A DNA stretch of 64,000 bases. Origin: Rhizorhabdus dicambivorans (GTDB lineage: Bacteria; Pseudomonadota; Alphaproteobacteria; Sphingomonadales; Sphingomonadaceae). This document shows, one piece after another, positions 1 through 9,882 of the stretch. Numbering within the stretch: the stretch's first letter is position 1; every line of letters starts with the position of its first letter. The stretch covers positions 2,954,001 through 3,018,000 of the forward strand of contig NZ_CP023449.1 in assembly GCF_002355275.1 (NCBI RefSeq). Direction: 5' to 3'. The notes below the pieces were generated by a model. The model was not told where the DNA came from, made no database searches, and worked only from the letters and a program-made list of their open reading frames with translations. The position numbers and the translations under genes are program-made.

Positions 1-26
1 CGCCGCGCCGCGCCGGGCGAAGCGGA

Positions 27-1037
27 TCAGGCTGCCGCCCGGGAGAGCCATGGTGCGTAGAATTCGCCGAGCATCGCGATCACCGTCGCGGCATCGGGCT
101 CCTGGTTCACCTTGTTGCGGAACTCGGCCGAACCGGGCAGGCCCTTGGTGTACCAGCCGATATGCTTGCGCGCCATGTTGACGCCGACCTCTTTCCCGTA
201 AAGTTCGAGCATCGCATGGTAATGCGCCAGGATCAGATGATATTGTTCCTCATTGCTCGGATCGGGCCGGCGCTCGCCGGTCGCGAAATAATGCATCACC
301 TGGCTGAGCAGCCACGGCCGCCCATAGGCGCCGCGCCCGATCATCACGCCATCCGCGCCCGACTGGTCCAGCGCGGTCACCGCGTCATCGATCGAGCAGA
401 TGTCGCCATTGACGATCACCGGGATCGTCACGGCTTCCTTCACCCTGCGCACGAACGCCCAGTCGGCCGAGCCCTTGTACATCTGGCAGCGGGTGCGGCC
501 GTGAACGGTGATCATCTTCACGCCGACATCCTCGGCGATCCGCGCCAGTTCGGGCGCGTTCAGGCTGTCATGGTCCCAGCCCATCCGCATCTTCAGCGTG
601 ACGGGCACCTCGACCGCCGCGACCGTCGCCTTGACGATCTCGACCGCCAGATCGGGCTGCCGCATCAGCGCCGACCCCGCATCGCCGTTGACGACCTTGC
701 GGACCGGGCAGCCCATGTTGATGTCGATGATCGCGGCGCCCTTGTCCTGGCTCAGTTTCGCCGCCTCGCCCATCTCCTTGGGGGTGCAGCCGACCAGTTG
801 CATCGACACCGGCTCCTCGGCCGGGTCCCAAAGCGCCTTCTGGAGCGACTGGCGGGTCTCGCGAATCGCGGCCTGGCTGGCGATCATCTCGGTGACGTTG
901 AGCCCCGATCCGAAACCGCGCACCGCCTTGCGGAACGGCAGATCGCTCACGCCGGTCATCGGCGCGAGAATCACGGGGCTGTCGATCCGCACGGGACCGA
1001 TGTGGATGGGACGCAGCGTCGGTGTCATGAGAGCCAT
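27..1037 (-). CDS. dusB: tRNA-dihydrouridine synthase, DusB type
   Basis: FMN enzyme that reduces specific uridines to dihydrouridine in the tRNA D-loop, in the cytoplasm. The 336-residue product has the Dus TIM-barrel signatures: APMTGVSDLPFR (about 26-37), NMGCP with the catalytic Cys near 110, KMRMGWD near 149-155, HGRTR near 179-183, and the phosphate-binding GRGAYGRPW near 234-242. Length and motif order fit DusB. In alphaproteobacteria dusB often precedes ntrBC; the sequence beyond its stop is cut off by the window edge. A frame overlapping its 3' end (ATG at 51 on the minus strand) stays open to base 1 but is too short to judge. The gene is divergent from ispDF. Confidence 0.95.
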   Translation of the reverse strand: MALMTPTLRPIHIGPVRIDSPVILAPMTGVSDLPFRKAVRGFGSGLNVTEMIASQAAIRETRQSLQKALWDPAEEPVSMQLVGCTPKEMGEAAKLSQDKGAAIIDINMGCPVRKVVNGDAGSALMRQPDLAVEIVKATVAAVEVPVTLKMRMGWDHDSLNAPELARIAEDVGVKMITVHGRTRCQMYKGSADWAFVRRVKEAVTIPVIVNGDICSIDDAVTALDQSGADGVMIGRGAYGRPWLLSQVMHYFATGERRPDPSNEEQYHLILAHYHAMLELYGKEVGVNMARKHIGWYTKGLPGSAEFRNKVNQEPDAATVIAMLGEFYAPWLSRAAA

Positions 1038-1116
1038 ATTGCCTAAAAAAGCGGCATCGCTCTAGCTGCAATGCGGCGAAGGGGCAAGGAAACGTTGATC
1101 GAATCTGTCCAACGCC

Positions 1117-1205
1117 GTCGCTCCGGCGGACGCCGGGGCCGTAAGAGATATATCGGCCGGGCGTCGCAAGGGTTCACCGCCGGCCCTGGCTTCCGCCGGG
1201 GCGAC
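1117..1205. repeat. Family A palindromic intergenic repeat, copy 1
   Basis: 89-bp imperfect palindrome starting GTCGCTCCGGCGG and ending CCGCCGGGGCGAC, with a variable centre. The same ends recur at 9059, 20876 and 42759. It lies between dusB and ispDF, and the open frame running through it upstream of ispDF looks non-coding. Confidence 0.85.
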
Positions 1206-1244
1206 GCTTGTTTATGGCGCGGAGCACGCCTAAAGCGCGCGCCG

Positions 1245-2411
1245 ATGACGGGGACGCCGAAGATTGCCGCGCTGATCGTCGCCGCCGGACAGGGTGCGCG
1301 CAGCGGCGAGGGCGTGCCCAAGCAATATCGCCCGGTCGGCGGCAAGGCCGTCATCGCCCATACCGTCGACGCGCTGGCGGCCTTTCCGGCGATCGATGTG
1401 GTGCAGGTGGTGATCGGCGAAGGCCAGGACGCCCTCTACGCCAAAGCGATCGATGGCCGCGCCCTGCCCCCGCCCGTCAGGGGCGGTGCGACCCGCCGGG
1501 ACTCGGTCATCGCCGGGCTGGAGGCGATCGAGGCCGACATCGTGCTGATCCACGACGCCGCCCGCCCCTTCCTGTCGGCGGCGGTCATCGGCCGCCTGCT
1601 CGCCGCGCTCGACGGCAGCGATGGCGCCGTCCCCGCGCTGGCCGTCGCCGATACGCTGGCGCGCGGCGATGGGCTGCTCGGGGATACCGTGTCGCGGGAC
1701 GGCCTCCATCGCATCCAGACCCCACAGGTCTTCAGGCGCGACGCGATCCTCGGCGCACACCGCATCTGGAACGAGGGGCGTGAGGCAACCGACGACGCCC
1801 AGGTGGCGCGCGCCGCCGGCCTGTCGGTTGCGATCGTGGAGGGGGACAGCGCGCTCGACAAGCTCACCTTTCCCGTCGATTTCGAGGCGGCAGAGGACCG
1901 CATGCTGATCAGCCGCACCGCGCAGGGGTTCGACGTCCACGGCTTCACCAGCGGCGATGCCGTGCAGCTCGGCGGGGTCCGCATCGCGCATGATCGCGCC
2001 CTGGCGGGCCACAGCGACGCCGATGTCGCGCTGCACGCGCTGACCGATGCACTGCTCGGCACGATCGCCGCCGGCGACATCGGTAGCCATTTCCCGCCGA
2101 GCGACGCCCGCTGGAAAGGGGCCGATTCGGAAATCTTCCTGGCCCATGCCCGCGATCTGGTGCGCGCAGCCGGCGGGGTCATCGATCATGTCGATGTGAC
2201 GATCATCTGCGAGGCGCCCAAGATCGGCCCGCATCGCGACGCGATCCGCGACCGGATCGCCGCGCTGCTGGGGATCCGGGCCGGGCAGGTCAGCGTCAAG
2301 GCCACCACCACCGAACGGCTCGGCTTTACCGGCCGGCGTGAGGGAATCGCCGCCCAGGCGATTGCCACCGTGCGCGCCCCTCTTATCCAGCAGTGCAGGA
2401 CATCAGCGTGA
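1245..2411 (+). CDS. ispDF: Bifunctional IspD/IspF (MEP isoprenoid pathway)
   Basis: Fused 2-C-methyl-D-erythritol 4-phosphate cytidylyltransferase and 2,4-cyclodiphosphate synthase, steps 3 and 5 of the MEP route to isoprenoids; the fusion is common in alphaproteobacteria. The IspD half has the CTP-binding loop [19 protein letters not shown] at about 10-28. The IspF half starts near residue 225 with the metal site GFDVHGF and continues [20 protein letters not shown] and GDIGSHFP. The frame is open back to 1071, but those 58 codons run through repeat A1; the ATG at 1245 just before the IspD fold gives a normal 388-residue protein. Its TGA overlaps the GTG start of the next gene (GTGA). Confidence 0.95.
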   Translation: MTGTPKIAALIVAAGQGARSGEGVPKQYRPVGGKAVIAHTVDALAAFPAIDVVQVVIGEGQDALYAKAIDGRALPPPVRGGATRRDSVIAGLEAIEADIVLIHDAARPFLSAAVIGRLLAALDGSDGAVPALAVADTLARGDGLLGDTVSRDGLHRIQTPQVFRRDAILGAHRIWNEGREATDDAQVARAAGLSVAIVEGDSALDKLTFPVDFEAAEDRMLISRTAQGFDVHGFTSGDAVQLGGVRIAHDRALAGHSDADVALHALTDALLGTIAAGDIGSHFPPSDARWKGADSEIFLAHARDLVRAAGGVIDHVDVTIICEAPKIGPHRDAIRDRIAALLGIRAGQVSVKATTTERLGFTGRREGIAAQAIATVRAPLIQQCRTSA

Positions 2412-2944
2412 CCGAGCATAAAGACACCCTCCTGCCCGCCGAACTGGTCGAGGCCGCCCGCCGGGTAATCGACGCGAACCGCGCCGCCGGCCGCAAGATC
2501 GCGGTCGCCGAGAGCTGCACCGCCGGCCTCGTCTCCGCCGCGCTCACGGAAATCCCGGGATCGTCGGACGTGTTCGGGCAGGGTTTCGTCACCTATTCGA
2601 ACGAGGCCAAGGTCTCGATGATCGGTGTTTCGGTGGAGATGATCGAAACCTTCGGCGCGGTGTCGATCGCGGTCGCCTGGTCGATGGCACGGGGCGCGCT
2701 GGACAAGAGCGGCGCCGATGTCGCGGTGTCGATCACCGGAGTCGCGGGGCCCGGCGGCGGCAGCGAGAAGAAGCCGGTGGGAACCGTTGTGTTCGGCCGC
2801 GCCGAAAAGGGCGCCGATCCCGAGGATATCGTCGCCGACAAGCGCCATTTCGGCGATCTCGGCCGAGGCGGCGTCCGCCTTCAGGCGGCGCTGTGCGCGC
2901 TCGAACTGCTGATGCCGGGCGCGACGCTGGCCGAGGAACCGTAA
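2408..2944 (+). CDS. cinA: CinA C-terminal domain protein, PncC-type amidohydrolase
   Basis: Single-domain CinA-C protein (178 residues) of the nicotinamide-nucleotide amidase (PncC) family, which recycles NMN to nicotinate mononucleotide. The family core [20 protein letters not shown] and the segment [12 protein letters not shown] are present, as is [11 protein letters not shown] further on. The N-terminal MoCF-like domain of full-length CinA is absent. A GTG start at 2408 overlaps the ispDF stop by 4 bases, the usual coupling; GTG at 2393 is an alternative. The last 64 bases overlap the 3' end of coq10 on the other strand. Confidence 0.9.
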   Translation: MTEHKDTLLPAELVEAARRVIDANRAAGRKIAVAESCTAGLVSAALTEIPGSSDVFGQGFVTYSNEAKVSMIGVSVEMIETFGAVSIAVAWSMARGALDKSGADVAVSITGVAGPGGGSEKKPVGTVVFGRAEKGADPEDIVADKRHFGDLGRGGVRLQAALCALELLMPGATLAEEP

Positions 2945-3366
2945 AGCTTCGCCGCGCGCTCCTCGAAAGCGCCGATCATCATCCTGAGCGCCCGGTCGAA
3001 CACCTGGCCCGCGATCATCTCGAAGATGCGCGACTTGAACTCGAACTCGATCGCGAAGTCGACCAGCGTGCCGCCCTTGCCGTCGGGCGCGAATTTCCAG
3101 TCGTTACGGAGATATTTGAGCGGCCCGTCGAGATAATCGACATGGATGCTGGCCGGCCGCTGCTTGGTCACCTTGGAGGTGAACTTCTCGCGCAGCGCCT
3201 TGAAGCCCACCATCAGGTCCGCGACCATCTCGGTCGGCCCGTCCGAACGGATCCGCACCGCCGACACCCACGGCAGGAACTCGCCATAGCGCGCGACATC
3301 GGCGACCAGATCGTACATCTGCTCGGGGCTGTAGGGCAGCGTCCGGACCTCGTGATGCCGGGGCAT
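2881..3366 (-). CDS. Coq10/RatA family START-domain protein
   Basis: 161-residue polyketide-cyclase/START-like protein of the Coq10-RatA family, thought to bind ubiquinone or its precursors and support respiration; in E. coli the homologue RatA affects ribosome subunit joining. The start MPRHHEVRTLPYSPEQMYDLVADVARYGEFLPW has the typical opening (seen in part as YSPEQMYDLVADVARY), and the end has FDRALRMMIGAFEERA. It follows lipA by 4 bases, the common lipA-coq10 pair, so co-transcription is likely. The Ser/Ala-rich tail ([11 protein letters not shown]) is encoded by DNA shared with the end of cinA on the other strand, suggesting a tail gained by stop-codon loss. Confidence 0.88.
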   Translation of the reverse strand: MPRHHEVRTLPYSPEQMYDLVADVARYGEFLPWVSAVRIRSDGPTEMVADLMVGFKALREKFTSKVTKQRPASIHVDYLDGPLKYLRNDWKFAPDGKGGTLVDFAIEFEFKSRIFEMIAGQVFDRALRMMIGAFEERAAKLYGSSASVAPGISSSSAHSAA

Positions 3367-3370
3367 TATC

Positions 3371-4309
3371 TCAGGCTCCGGTAATCGCCGCCTTGCGCGC
3401 CAGCTCGGCGTTCCGCGCATCGCGCAGCTTCACGAAATCGTCGCCGGCATGGTAGCTCGAGCGGGTCAGCGGGGTCGCCGCGACCAGCAGGAAGCCCTTG
3501 GCCCGGGCGATCGCGGCATAGGCCTCGAAGGTCTTGGGTGCGACGAAATCCATCACCTTGGCGTGCTTCGGCGTCGGCTGGAGATATTGGCCCATCGTCA
3601 GGAAATCGATGTCGGCCGAGCGCATGTCGTCCATCACCTGGTGGACCTCCATCCGCTCCTCGCCCAGACCGACCATGAGGCCGGACTTGGTGAAGATCGT
3701 CGGATCAAGCCGCTTGACCGTCTCCAGCAGGCGCAGGGACGCATAATAGCGCGCGCCGGGCCGGATCGTCGGATAGAGGCGCGGCACCGTCTCGAGATTA
3801 TGGTTGTAGACGTCCGGGCGGGCCGCGACGATCATCTCGATCGCGGCATCGGCCTTGTTGCGGAAATCCGGGGTGAGTATCTCGATCGTGGTCTTGGGCG
3901 TCGTCCGGCGTAGCGCCTCGATCACCTTGACGAACTGCTTCGCCCCCCCATCGGGCAGGTCGTCGCGATCGACCGAGGTGATGACGATATGCTCCAGACC
4001 CAGCTCGGCGGCCGCATCGGCGGTGTGCTGCGGCTCCATCGGATCGACCGCGCGCGGCATGCCGGTCTTGACGTTGCAGAAGGCGCAGGCCCGGGTGCAG
4101 GTGTCGCCCAGGATCATCACCGTCGCGTGCTTCTTCGTCCAGCACTCGCCGATATTCGGGCAAGCCGCTTCCTCGCACACCGTGGCGAGGTTGAGGCGGC
4201 GCATCAGCGCCTTGGTGTCCGAAAAGGCCTGCCCCATCGGCGCCTTGACCCGGATCCAGTCCGGCTTGCGCTGCTTGGGGGCGGCGGGAGTGGGCAATGC
4301 TTCGCTCAT
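3371..4309 (-). CDS. lipA: Lipoyl synthase
   Basis: Radical-SAM enzyme that inserts two sulfurs into octanoyl groups on lipoyl domains of 2-oxoacid dehydrogenases and GcvH. Both clusters are visible: the auxiliary cluster at C45, C50 and C56 ([12 protein letters not shown]) and the radical-SAM CTRACAFC at C71, C75 and C78. The C-terminal RSSYHAGD supplies the usual cluster-ligating Ser region. The start at 4309 (MSEALP) gives a 312-residue protein of normal length; an upstream in-frame ATG at 4339 is less likely. The gene is divergent from the carbonic anhydrase gene. Confidence 0.96.
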   Translation of the reverse strand: MSEALPTPAAPKQRKPDWIRVKAPMGQAFSDTKALMRRLNLATVCEEAACPNIGECWTKKHATVMILGDTCTRACAFCNVKTGMPRAVDPMEPQHTADAAAELGLEHIVITSVDRDDLPDGGAKQFVKVIEALRRTTPKTTIEILTPDFRNKADAAIEMIVAARPDVYNHNLETVPRLYPTIRPGARYYASLRLLETVKRLDPTIFTKSGLMVGLGEERMEVHQVMDDMRSADIDFLTMGQYLQPTPKHAKVMDFVAPKTFEAYAAIARAKGFLLVAATPLTRSSYHAGDDFVKLRDARNAELARKAAITGA

Positions 4310-4344
4310 GCCTGGCCAGATAGGCGATAAGGCCCCCACTTGCC

Positions 4345-4370
4345 AGCCCCTACCGCCGGGATTAGGGGCT
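4345..4370 (+). promoter_or_regulatory. Hairpin covering the likely ribosome-binding site of the carbonic anhydrase gene
   Basis: Perfect 8-bp inverted repeat AGCCCCTA / TAGGGGCT with a 10-base loop, ending 6 bases before the ATG at 4377. The only purine-rich stretch before that ATG, AGGGG, lies in the 3' arm, so folding would mask it. It could equally be an operator in the lipA/carbonic anhydrase divergent promoter. Confidence 0.45.
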
Positions 4371-4376
4371 CATCCC

Positions 4377-5009
4377 ATGACTGATTTCTCAGGACTCGTA
4401 GACGGCTATCGGCGCTTCAAGGCCAATGGCTGGACCCAGCAGCGCGAACGCTGGAGCAAATTGGCCACCGGCCAGAACCCGCAGCTGATGGTGATCGCCT
4501 GTTCGGACAGCCGCGTCGATCCCACCATCATCTTCGATACCTCGCCGGGCGAGATCTTCATGGTGCGCAACGTCGCCAACATGGTGCCGCCGTTCGAGAC
4601 ATCGCCCGGCCACCATGGCGTGTCGGCCGCGCTGGAGTTCGCGGTCACCCAGCTTGAGGTTCCCGAGATCGTCGTGCTCGGCCACCAGAGCTGCGGCGGC
4701 TGCGCGGCGGCGCTCACCCGCCGCTTCGAAGGCGCGCCGGTCGGCCAGGGCGGCTTCATCGACGACTGGATGTCGCTGCTCGACGACGCCCGCGACCGGG
4801 TGATCGAGGAGCATGGCCAGGGCGAGGCGGCGGTCCGCGCGCTGGAATGGGAGGCGGTCAAGGTCTCGATCGCGAACCTGCGGACCTTCCCCTGCGTGCC
4901 GGTGCGGGAAAAGGCCGGCAAGCTGCGCATCCACGGCGCCTATTTCGCCGTCGCCGACGGAATCCTGCACCTGCTGGACGAGGCAACCGGCCAGTTCGCG
5001 CCGGCGTGA
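4377..5009 (+). CDS. Beta-class carbonic anhydrase
   Basis: Zinc enzyme interconverting CO2 and bicarbonate in the cytoplasm. The 210-residue product has CSDSR at 42-46 (zinc Cys42, Asp44-Arg46 dyad) and HQSCGGC from 103 (zinc His103 and Cys106), the complete beta-class ligand set. The frame is open far upstream, opposite lipA, but the ATG at 4377 gives the standard N-terminus (GLVDGYRRFKANGW). Expression may be affected by the hairpin just before the start. Confidence 0.95.
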   Translation: MTDFSGLVDGYRRFKANGWTQQRERWSKLATGQNPQLMVIACSDSRVDPTIIFDTSPGEIFMVRNVANMVPPFETSPGHHGVSAALEFAVTQLEVPEIVVLGHQSCGGCAAALTRRFEGAPVGQGGFIDDWMSLLDDARDRVIEEHGQGEAAVRALEWEAVKVSIANLRTFPCVPVREKAGKLRIHGAYFAVADGILHLLDEATGQFAPA

Positions 5010-5079
5010 CCCGCGAGCGCGGGAACCGCACTTCCTAACATTCGTTAAGGCTCCCAGGTTTTTGTTGAGGAGCTTTCCG

Positions 5080-5496
5080 ATGTTCGCCCGTTCGATCCTC
5101 GCCATCACCGCACTGATTGCCGTCGCCCCGCTGGCGGCCCAGAGCGGCACCAAGAACGACCCTGCCCACCAAGCGGCCGACGCGCGGGAGGTCCCGCAGA
5201 CGCAGTCGCTGAACAATCAGGTCAGCAGCGCGGTCACCCAGGCGCAGACCGCCAATGCCGTGGCCGAGGCGCAGAACGACCTGAACCAGCAGCAATATGA
5301 GGCCGACAAGGCCGCCTATGAGCAGGCGCTGCGCGACCACCATCGCGATGTGCTGTCGACCGACGCGACCTTCATCCGCCAGCAGAATGCCTATGCGATG
5401 GCGATGCGCGATTGGCGGGCGCAGGTCGCGATGTGCAAGAAGGGCTATCAGAGCGCGTGCAACCTGCCGACGCCCGACCCGATGAAATATATGTGA
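5080..5496 (+). CDS. Small secreted Gln/Ala-rich protein, function unknown
   Basis: 138-residue product with an N-terminal signal sequence (SILAITALIAVAPLAAQS) and a mature part rich in Gln, Ala and Asn, predicted helical (NAVAEAQNDLNQQQYEADK). Two Cys near the C-terminus (MCKKGYQSAC) could form a disulfide in the periplasm. A good GAGGAG ribosome site lies just before the ATG at 5080, which decides the start over the longer open frame. A GC-rich hairpin with CTTTT follows at about 5504-5532. I do not recognise a characterised family; similar proteins are common in sphingomonads. Confidence 0.8.
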   Translation: MFARSILAITALIAVAPLAAQSGTKNDPAHQAADAREVPQTQSLNNQVSSAVTQAQTANAVAEAQNDLNQQQYEADKAAYEQALRDHHRDVLSTDATFIRQQNAYAMAMRDWRAQVAMCKKGYQSACNLPTPDPMKYM

Positions 5497-5542
5497 GTTT
5501 CCGGACGGGAGCCCCACCCTCCCGCCCTTTTCGCCCGGCGAT

Positions 5543-5599
5543 GGCCGGAACCGTCACCAGTGGGCCGCGTAGCGTCCAGGGCCCGTGACGGTTCCGGCC
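5543..5599. terminator. Perfect 15-bp inverted repeat between convergent genes
   Basis: GGCCGGAACCGTCAC (5543-5557) and its exact complement GTGACGGTTCCGGCC (5585-5599) with a 27-base loop, between the convergent 3' ends of the secreted protein gene and ettA. The position suggests a bidirectional transcript end, though there is no long T-run on either side. Confidence 0.55.
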
Positions 5600-5609
5600 T
5601 TAGCCGTCG

Positions 5610-7289
<1,680 letters not shown>

Positions 7290-7393
7290 CGGTCGCGAAC
7301 CTCGTTGGGTAGATCAGGCTGGAAATCGCCGCCGCCACTAACCGACGACAGGGCAATTGGCAAATAGGGAGCGGGTGGCTAGCCTCCAACCCC

Positions 7394-8776
7394 ATGAAGA
7401 AATTTCTGACGCTGGCCTTCGCCGCCACCACCGCCCTTTCCTCCCCCCTCCTCGCCCAGGCCGCTCCGCCAGAAAGCGCCCGGCTTCGCGACGCCGCGCT
7501 GACCGACGACCTCGCCTGGGAGATCACCGAAGGCCTGACCACCGAGATCGGCCCCCGCAAGGCCGGCAGCGACGCCGAGGCGCGCGCCCGCGACTGGGCG
7601 GTGGCGAAGCTCAAGGCGCTCGGCTTCGCCAATGTCCGGGTCGAGACGTTCGAGGTGCCCTATTGGGAGCGCGGCGACGCCTCCGCCGAGATCGTCGCCC
7701 CCTTCCCCCAGCCGCTCACCCTCGCCGCGCTCGGCAACAGCGGCGGCACCGGCCCCAAGGGCCTGAAGGCCGAACTGGTCGGTTTCGACAGCCTGGCCGC
7801 GCTGGAGGCCGCCGATCCGGCGAGCATCAAGGGCAAGATCGTCTTCGTGACCCACCGCATGGCGGCGGCGCAGGACGGATCGCATTACGGCCCGGTCGGC
7901 CAGATCCGGCGCATCGGCCCCTCGATCGCCTCCCAGAAAGGCGCGGCGGCGATCCTGATCCGCTCGATCGGCACCGACGAGCATCGCAATCCGCACACCG
8001 GCAGCCAGGACTGGAAGGACGGCGCCGCGCCGATCCCGGCGCTGGCGCTGGCCAATCCCGATGCCGACCAGCTGGAACGTGTCCTGAAGCGCGGCCAGCC
8101 GGTGACGATCGCGCTCCGCGTGACCGCGAAGATGGCCGGCAAGCGGACCTCGGGCAACGTGATCGCCGAGGTGCCGGGCCGTGACCCGTCGTTGCCGATC
8201 GTGCTGGTCGGGGGGCATCTCGACAGCTGGGACCAGGGGACGGGCGCGATCGACGATGCCGCCGGCGTCGCGATCACCACCGCCGCCGCAAAACGGATCA
8301 TGGACGCCGGCCAGCCGCTGCGCACGATCCGCGTCGTCTGGTTCGGATCGGAGGAGATCGGCCTGTTCGGCGGGGTCGACTATCGCGAGAAGCACAAGGA
8401 GGAGAAGCACCATTTCCTGGCCGAATCCGACTTCGGCGCGGACCGTATCTGGCGCTTCCAGACCTCGGTGGCGGACGCCGCCCTGCCGGCGATGAAGCCG
8501 ATCGCGGCTGCGCTGGCCCCGCTGGGCATCGTCCAGGGCGGCAAGAATGGCGACGCCAGCGGATCGGACATCTCGGAAATCCAGAAGCTGGGCATCCCGG
8601 TGCTGGCGCTCAGCCAGGACGGGACCCGCTATTTCGATCTTCACCACACGCCTGACGACACCCTCGACAAGGTCGATCCGGCACAGCTTCGCCAGAATGT
8701 CGCCGCGTGGACGGCGATGCTGGCGGTCGCGGCGAACGACTCGACCGATTACGGGCCGGTGCCGCCGAGGAAATAG
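7394..8776 (+). CDS. Secreted M28-family zinc aminopeptidase
   Basis: Exported metallopeptidase, 460 residues. The signal peptide MKKFLTLAFAATTALSSPLLAQA is followed by a PA-type insert (about 120-230) and the M28 catalytic domain. Two-zinc ligands are visible: GGHLDSWDQG (His about 275), AIDDAAG (bridging Asp about 287), GSEEIGLFGG (catalytic and ligand Glu pair about 319-320), an Asp in ESDFG (about 346), and DLHHTPDDT (His about 417). It probably trims peptides in the periplasm or outside the cell. It is divergent from ettA, and a hairpin begins at its stop codon. Confidence 0.92.
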   Translation: MKKFLTLAFAATTALSSPLLAQAAPPESARLRDAALTDDLAWEITEGLTTEIGPRKAGSDAEARARDWAVAKLKALGFANVRVETFEVPYWERGDASAEIVAPFPQPLTLAALGNSGGTGPKGLKAELVGFDSLAALEAADPASIKGKIVFVTHRMAAAQDGSHYGPVGQIRRIGPSIASQKGAAAILIRSIGTDEHRNPHTGSQDWKDGAAPIPALALANPDADQLERVLKRGQPVTIALRVTAKMAGKRTSGNVIAEVPGRDPSLPIVLVGGHLDSWDQGTGAIDDAAGVAITTAAAKRIMDAGQPLRTIRVVWFGSEEIGLFGGVDYREKHKEEKHHFLAESDFGADRIWRFQTSVADAALPAMKPIAAALAPLGIVQGGKNGDASGSDISEIQKLGIPVLALSQDGTRYFDLHHTPDDTLDKVDPAQLRQNVAAWTAMLAVAANDSTDYGPVPPRK

Positions 8777-8850
8777 CCGCCGCAAGGCGGCCTGGCTGCG
8801 AACGACTCTTAACAACCCCGGGTGCATGGGGTTGATCGTCCGTTTTTTTT
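8776..8850 (+). terminator. Hairpins and T-run after the M28 peptidase gene
   Basis: GCCGCC-gcaa-GGCGGC starts at the last base of the stop codon (8776-8791). A second hairpin AACCCC/GGGGTT (8814-8833) is followed 8 bases later by eight T (8842-8850). Together they look like the end of the peptidase transcript. Confidence 0.6.
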
Positions 8851-9058
8851 GTTTTTTGTTCGGAGGGGCCTGTGGGGAGGCGTGCCGCCGGCCGCGGCGG
8901 GGCATTGCCCATTTTCACCTGTCATGAGAAGGAGCCCCGGCGGATCGGCCGGCGACGGCGATCATCCCAGCAAGCCGGAACCCACAAGTAAAGAACAAAA
9001 AGGGAATATAGACAGATTCGCTGCGTGCGTTCCCCGCAAAACGCGCGCCGATACGACC
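8851..9058. other. Non-coding stretch before repeat A2
   Basis: Part of a 384-base gap (8777-9160) between two convergent 3' ends. It contains T-rich and A-rich tracts (TTTTTTGTTC near 8856; GAACAAAAAGGGAAT at 8993) and no convincing reading frame; the long plus-strand frame from 8822 runs antisense to the DUF5990 gene. The rest of the gap is repeat A2 and a few bases before the DUF5990 stop. Confidence 0.5.
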
Positions 9059-9147
9059 GTCGCCCCGGTGGAGGCCGGGGCCGTGAGCGGCTCCTGCGGC
9101 GATCTCATCGCGAGCAGCGTGGCGGCCCCGGCCTCCGCCGGGGCGAC
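9059..9147. repeat. Family A palindromic intergenic repeat, copy 2
   Basis: 89 bp, starting GTCGCCCCGGTGGAGGCCGG and ending CCGGCCTCCGCCGGGGCGAC. The arms pair over about 24 bases. The central part (CTCCTGCGGC) is shared with copy 3 at 20876. Confidence 0.9.
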
Positions 9148-9160
9148 GACGCTGATGGGC

Positions 9161-9604
9161 TCATCCCCGCGCCGGCATTTCCAGCCTTCGCCGAAGCGGA
9201 CGCAGGGTGGCGCAGGCCGGCGTGCCATCCGCGCCAGTGCCATGGACGACCGTTTGGATGACGGCGCCATCGCCCCGCGCAGCACGGTCGAGCATGTCCT
9301 GCGGGATATCGTGGATGTCGATCTTCATCCGGCGCGACCAGGGCGAGGCGGGATCGCCGGCCAGTTGCCCGATACGGATATAGACGAAGCGCCGCTCTGG
9401 CCCCTCACGCCGCACCTGATCGCCGAAGAATTTGGGGCCGGGCGCGACGCGGATTGGAAAGTCGAAGGACAGGGCCTCACCATCGGCGGAAGCCTTCGGG
9501 TCGAGCACGCCGTCATTTCCGGCCTGCAGGCTGTGAACGACGCCCGCGACAGGTTGTTCGATCACGATCCGCATGCGGATTTCGGTCTGGTCTGCCCTGG
9601 CCAT
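9161..9604 (-). CDS. DUF5990 family protein
   Basis: 147-residue cytoplasmic protein of unknown function. It opens with the family-like MRIVIEQPVAGVVHSLQAG, has GEALSFDFPIRV and a conserved middle FVYIRIGQLAGDPASPWSRR followed by MKIDIHDIP. I recognise this as DUF5990 by pattern; no enzymatic role is known to me. The start may be the first Met (9604) or the internal MRMRIV at about 9577. A degenerate GST fragment lies directly upstream on the same strand, so this is an accessory stretch. Confidence 0.75.
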   Translation of the reverse strand: MARADQTEIRMRIVIEQPVAGVVHSLQAGNDGVLDPKASADGEALSFDFPIRVAPGPKFFGDQVRREGPERRFVYIRIGQLAGDPASPWSRRMKIDIHDIPQDMLDRAARGDGAVIQTVVHGTGADGTPACATLRPLRRRLEMPARG

Positions 9605-9626
9605 GACCGCAGCATAGCGCCCTCGG

Positions 9627-9719
9627 CCCCCGCCTGGGAATCTCCAGCCCGCGCCGTATCGCCGGGCGGGCCAACCTGCTGTCGAGCCAGCCCGGCAAAT
9701 CCTTCAGCGCATCGAATAG
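9627..9719 (-). pseudogene. Remnant of a glutathione S-transferase C-terminus
   Basis: A 31-codon stretch translates as LFDALKDLPGWLDS then RLARPAIRRGLEIPRRG. It aligns without gaps to the last residues of the intact GST gene at 12239-12943 (AFDSLGNVPAWLER then GLARPAVQRGLEIPKRG). Upstream the frame meets a stop immediately (TAG at 9722-9720), and nothing else of a GST can be read nearby. The intact gene ends at this Gly, but here the frame continues into unrelated sequence. This is a decayed copy, probably left by deletion of a second GST gene. Confidence 0.75.
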
Positions 9720-9882
9720 CTATCCGACCAATATGCCGCCTTGTAAATTCACGCTTCGCACGCCACCTACAACTCGCCGGCCGCTGCTCGTGGTTGCCGG
9801 ATCGCACATCGGCAGCGCTGGCTCCCCATATGTGAAAGCGGCAGATCCTGTCGTCGCCCAGCGACGAGGAAAGCTGTCGCCC

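Noticed and set aside
1-51. Possible start of an ntrB-type gene overlapping the dusB end
   Set aside because: Only 17 codons are visible on the minus strand before the window edge; no motif to support it.
1071-1244. N-terminal extension of ispDF
   Set aside because: Those 58 codons are repeat A1; the ATG at 1245 gives the normal IspD start.
8993-9007. LexA-like box GAAC-N7-GAAT
   Set aside because: It lies between two convergent gene ends with no start codon nearby, and the second half-site is imperfect; probably chance.
8822-9835. 337-codon plus-strand open frame
   Set aside because: It runs through repeat A2 and is antisense to the DUF5990 gene; no domain and no ribosome site.
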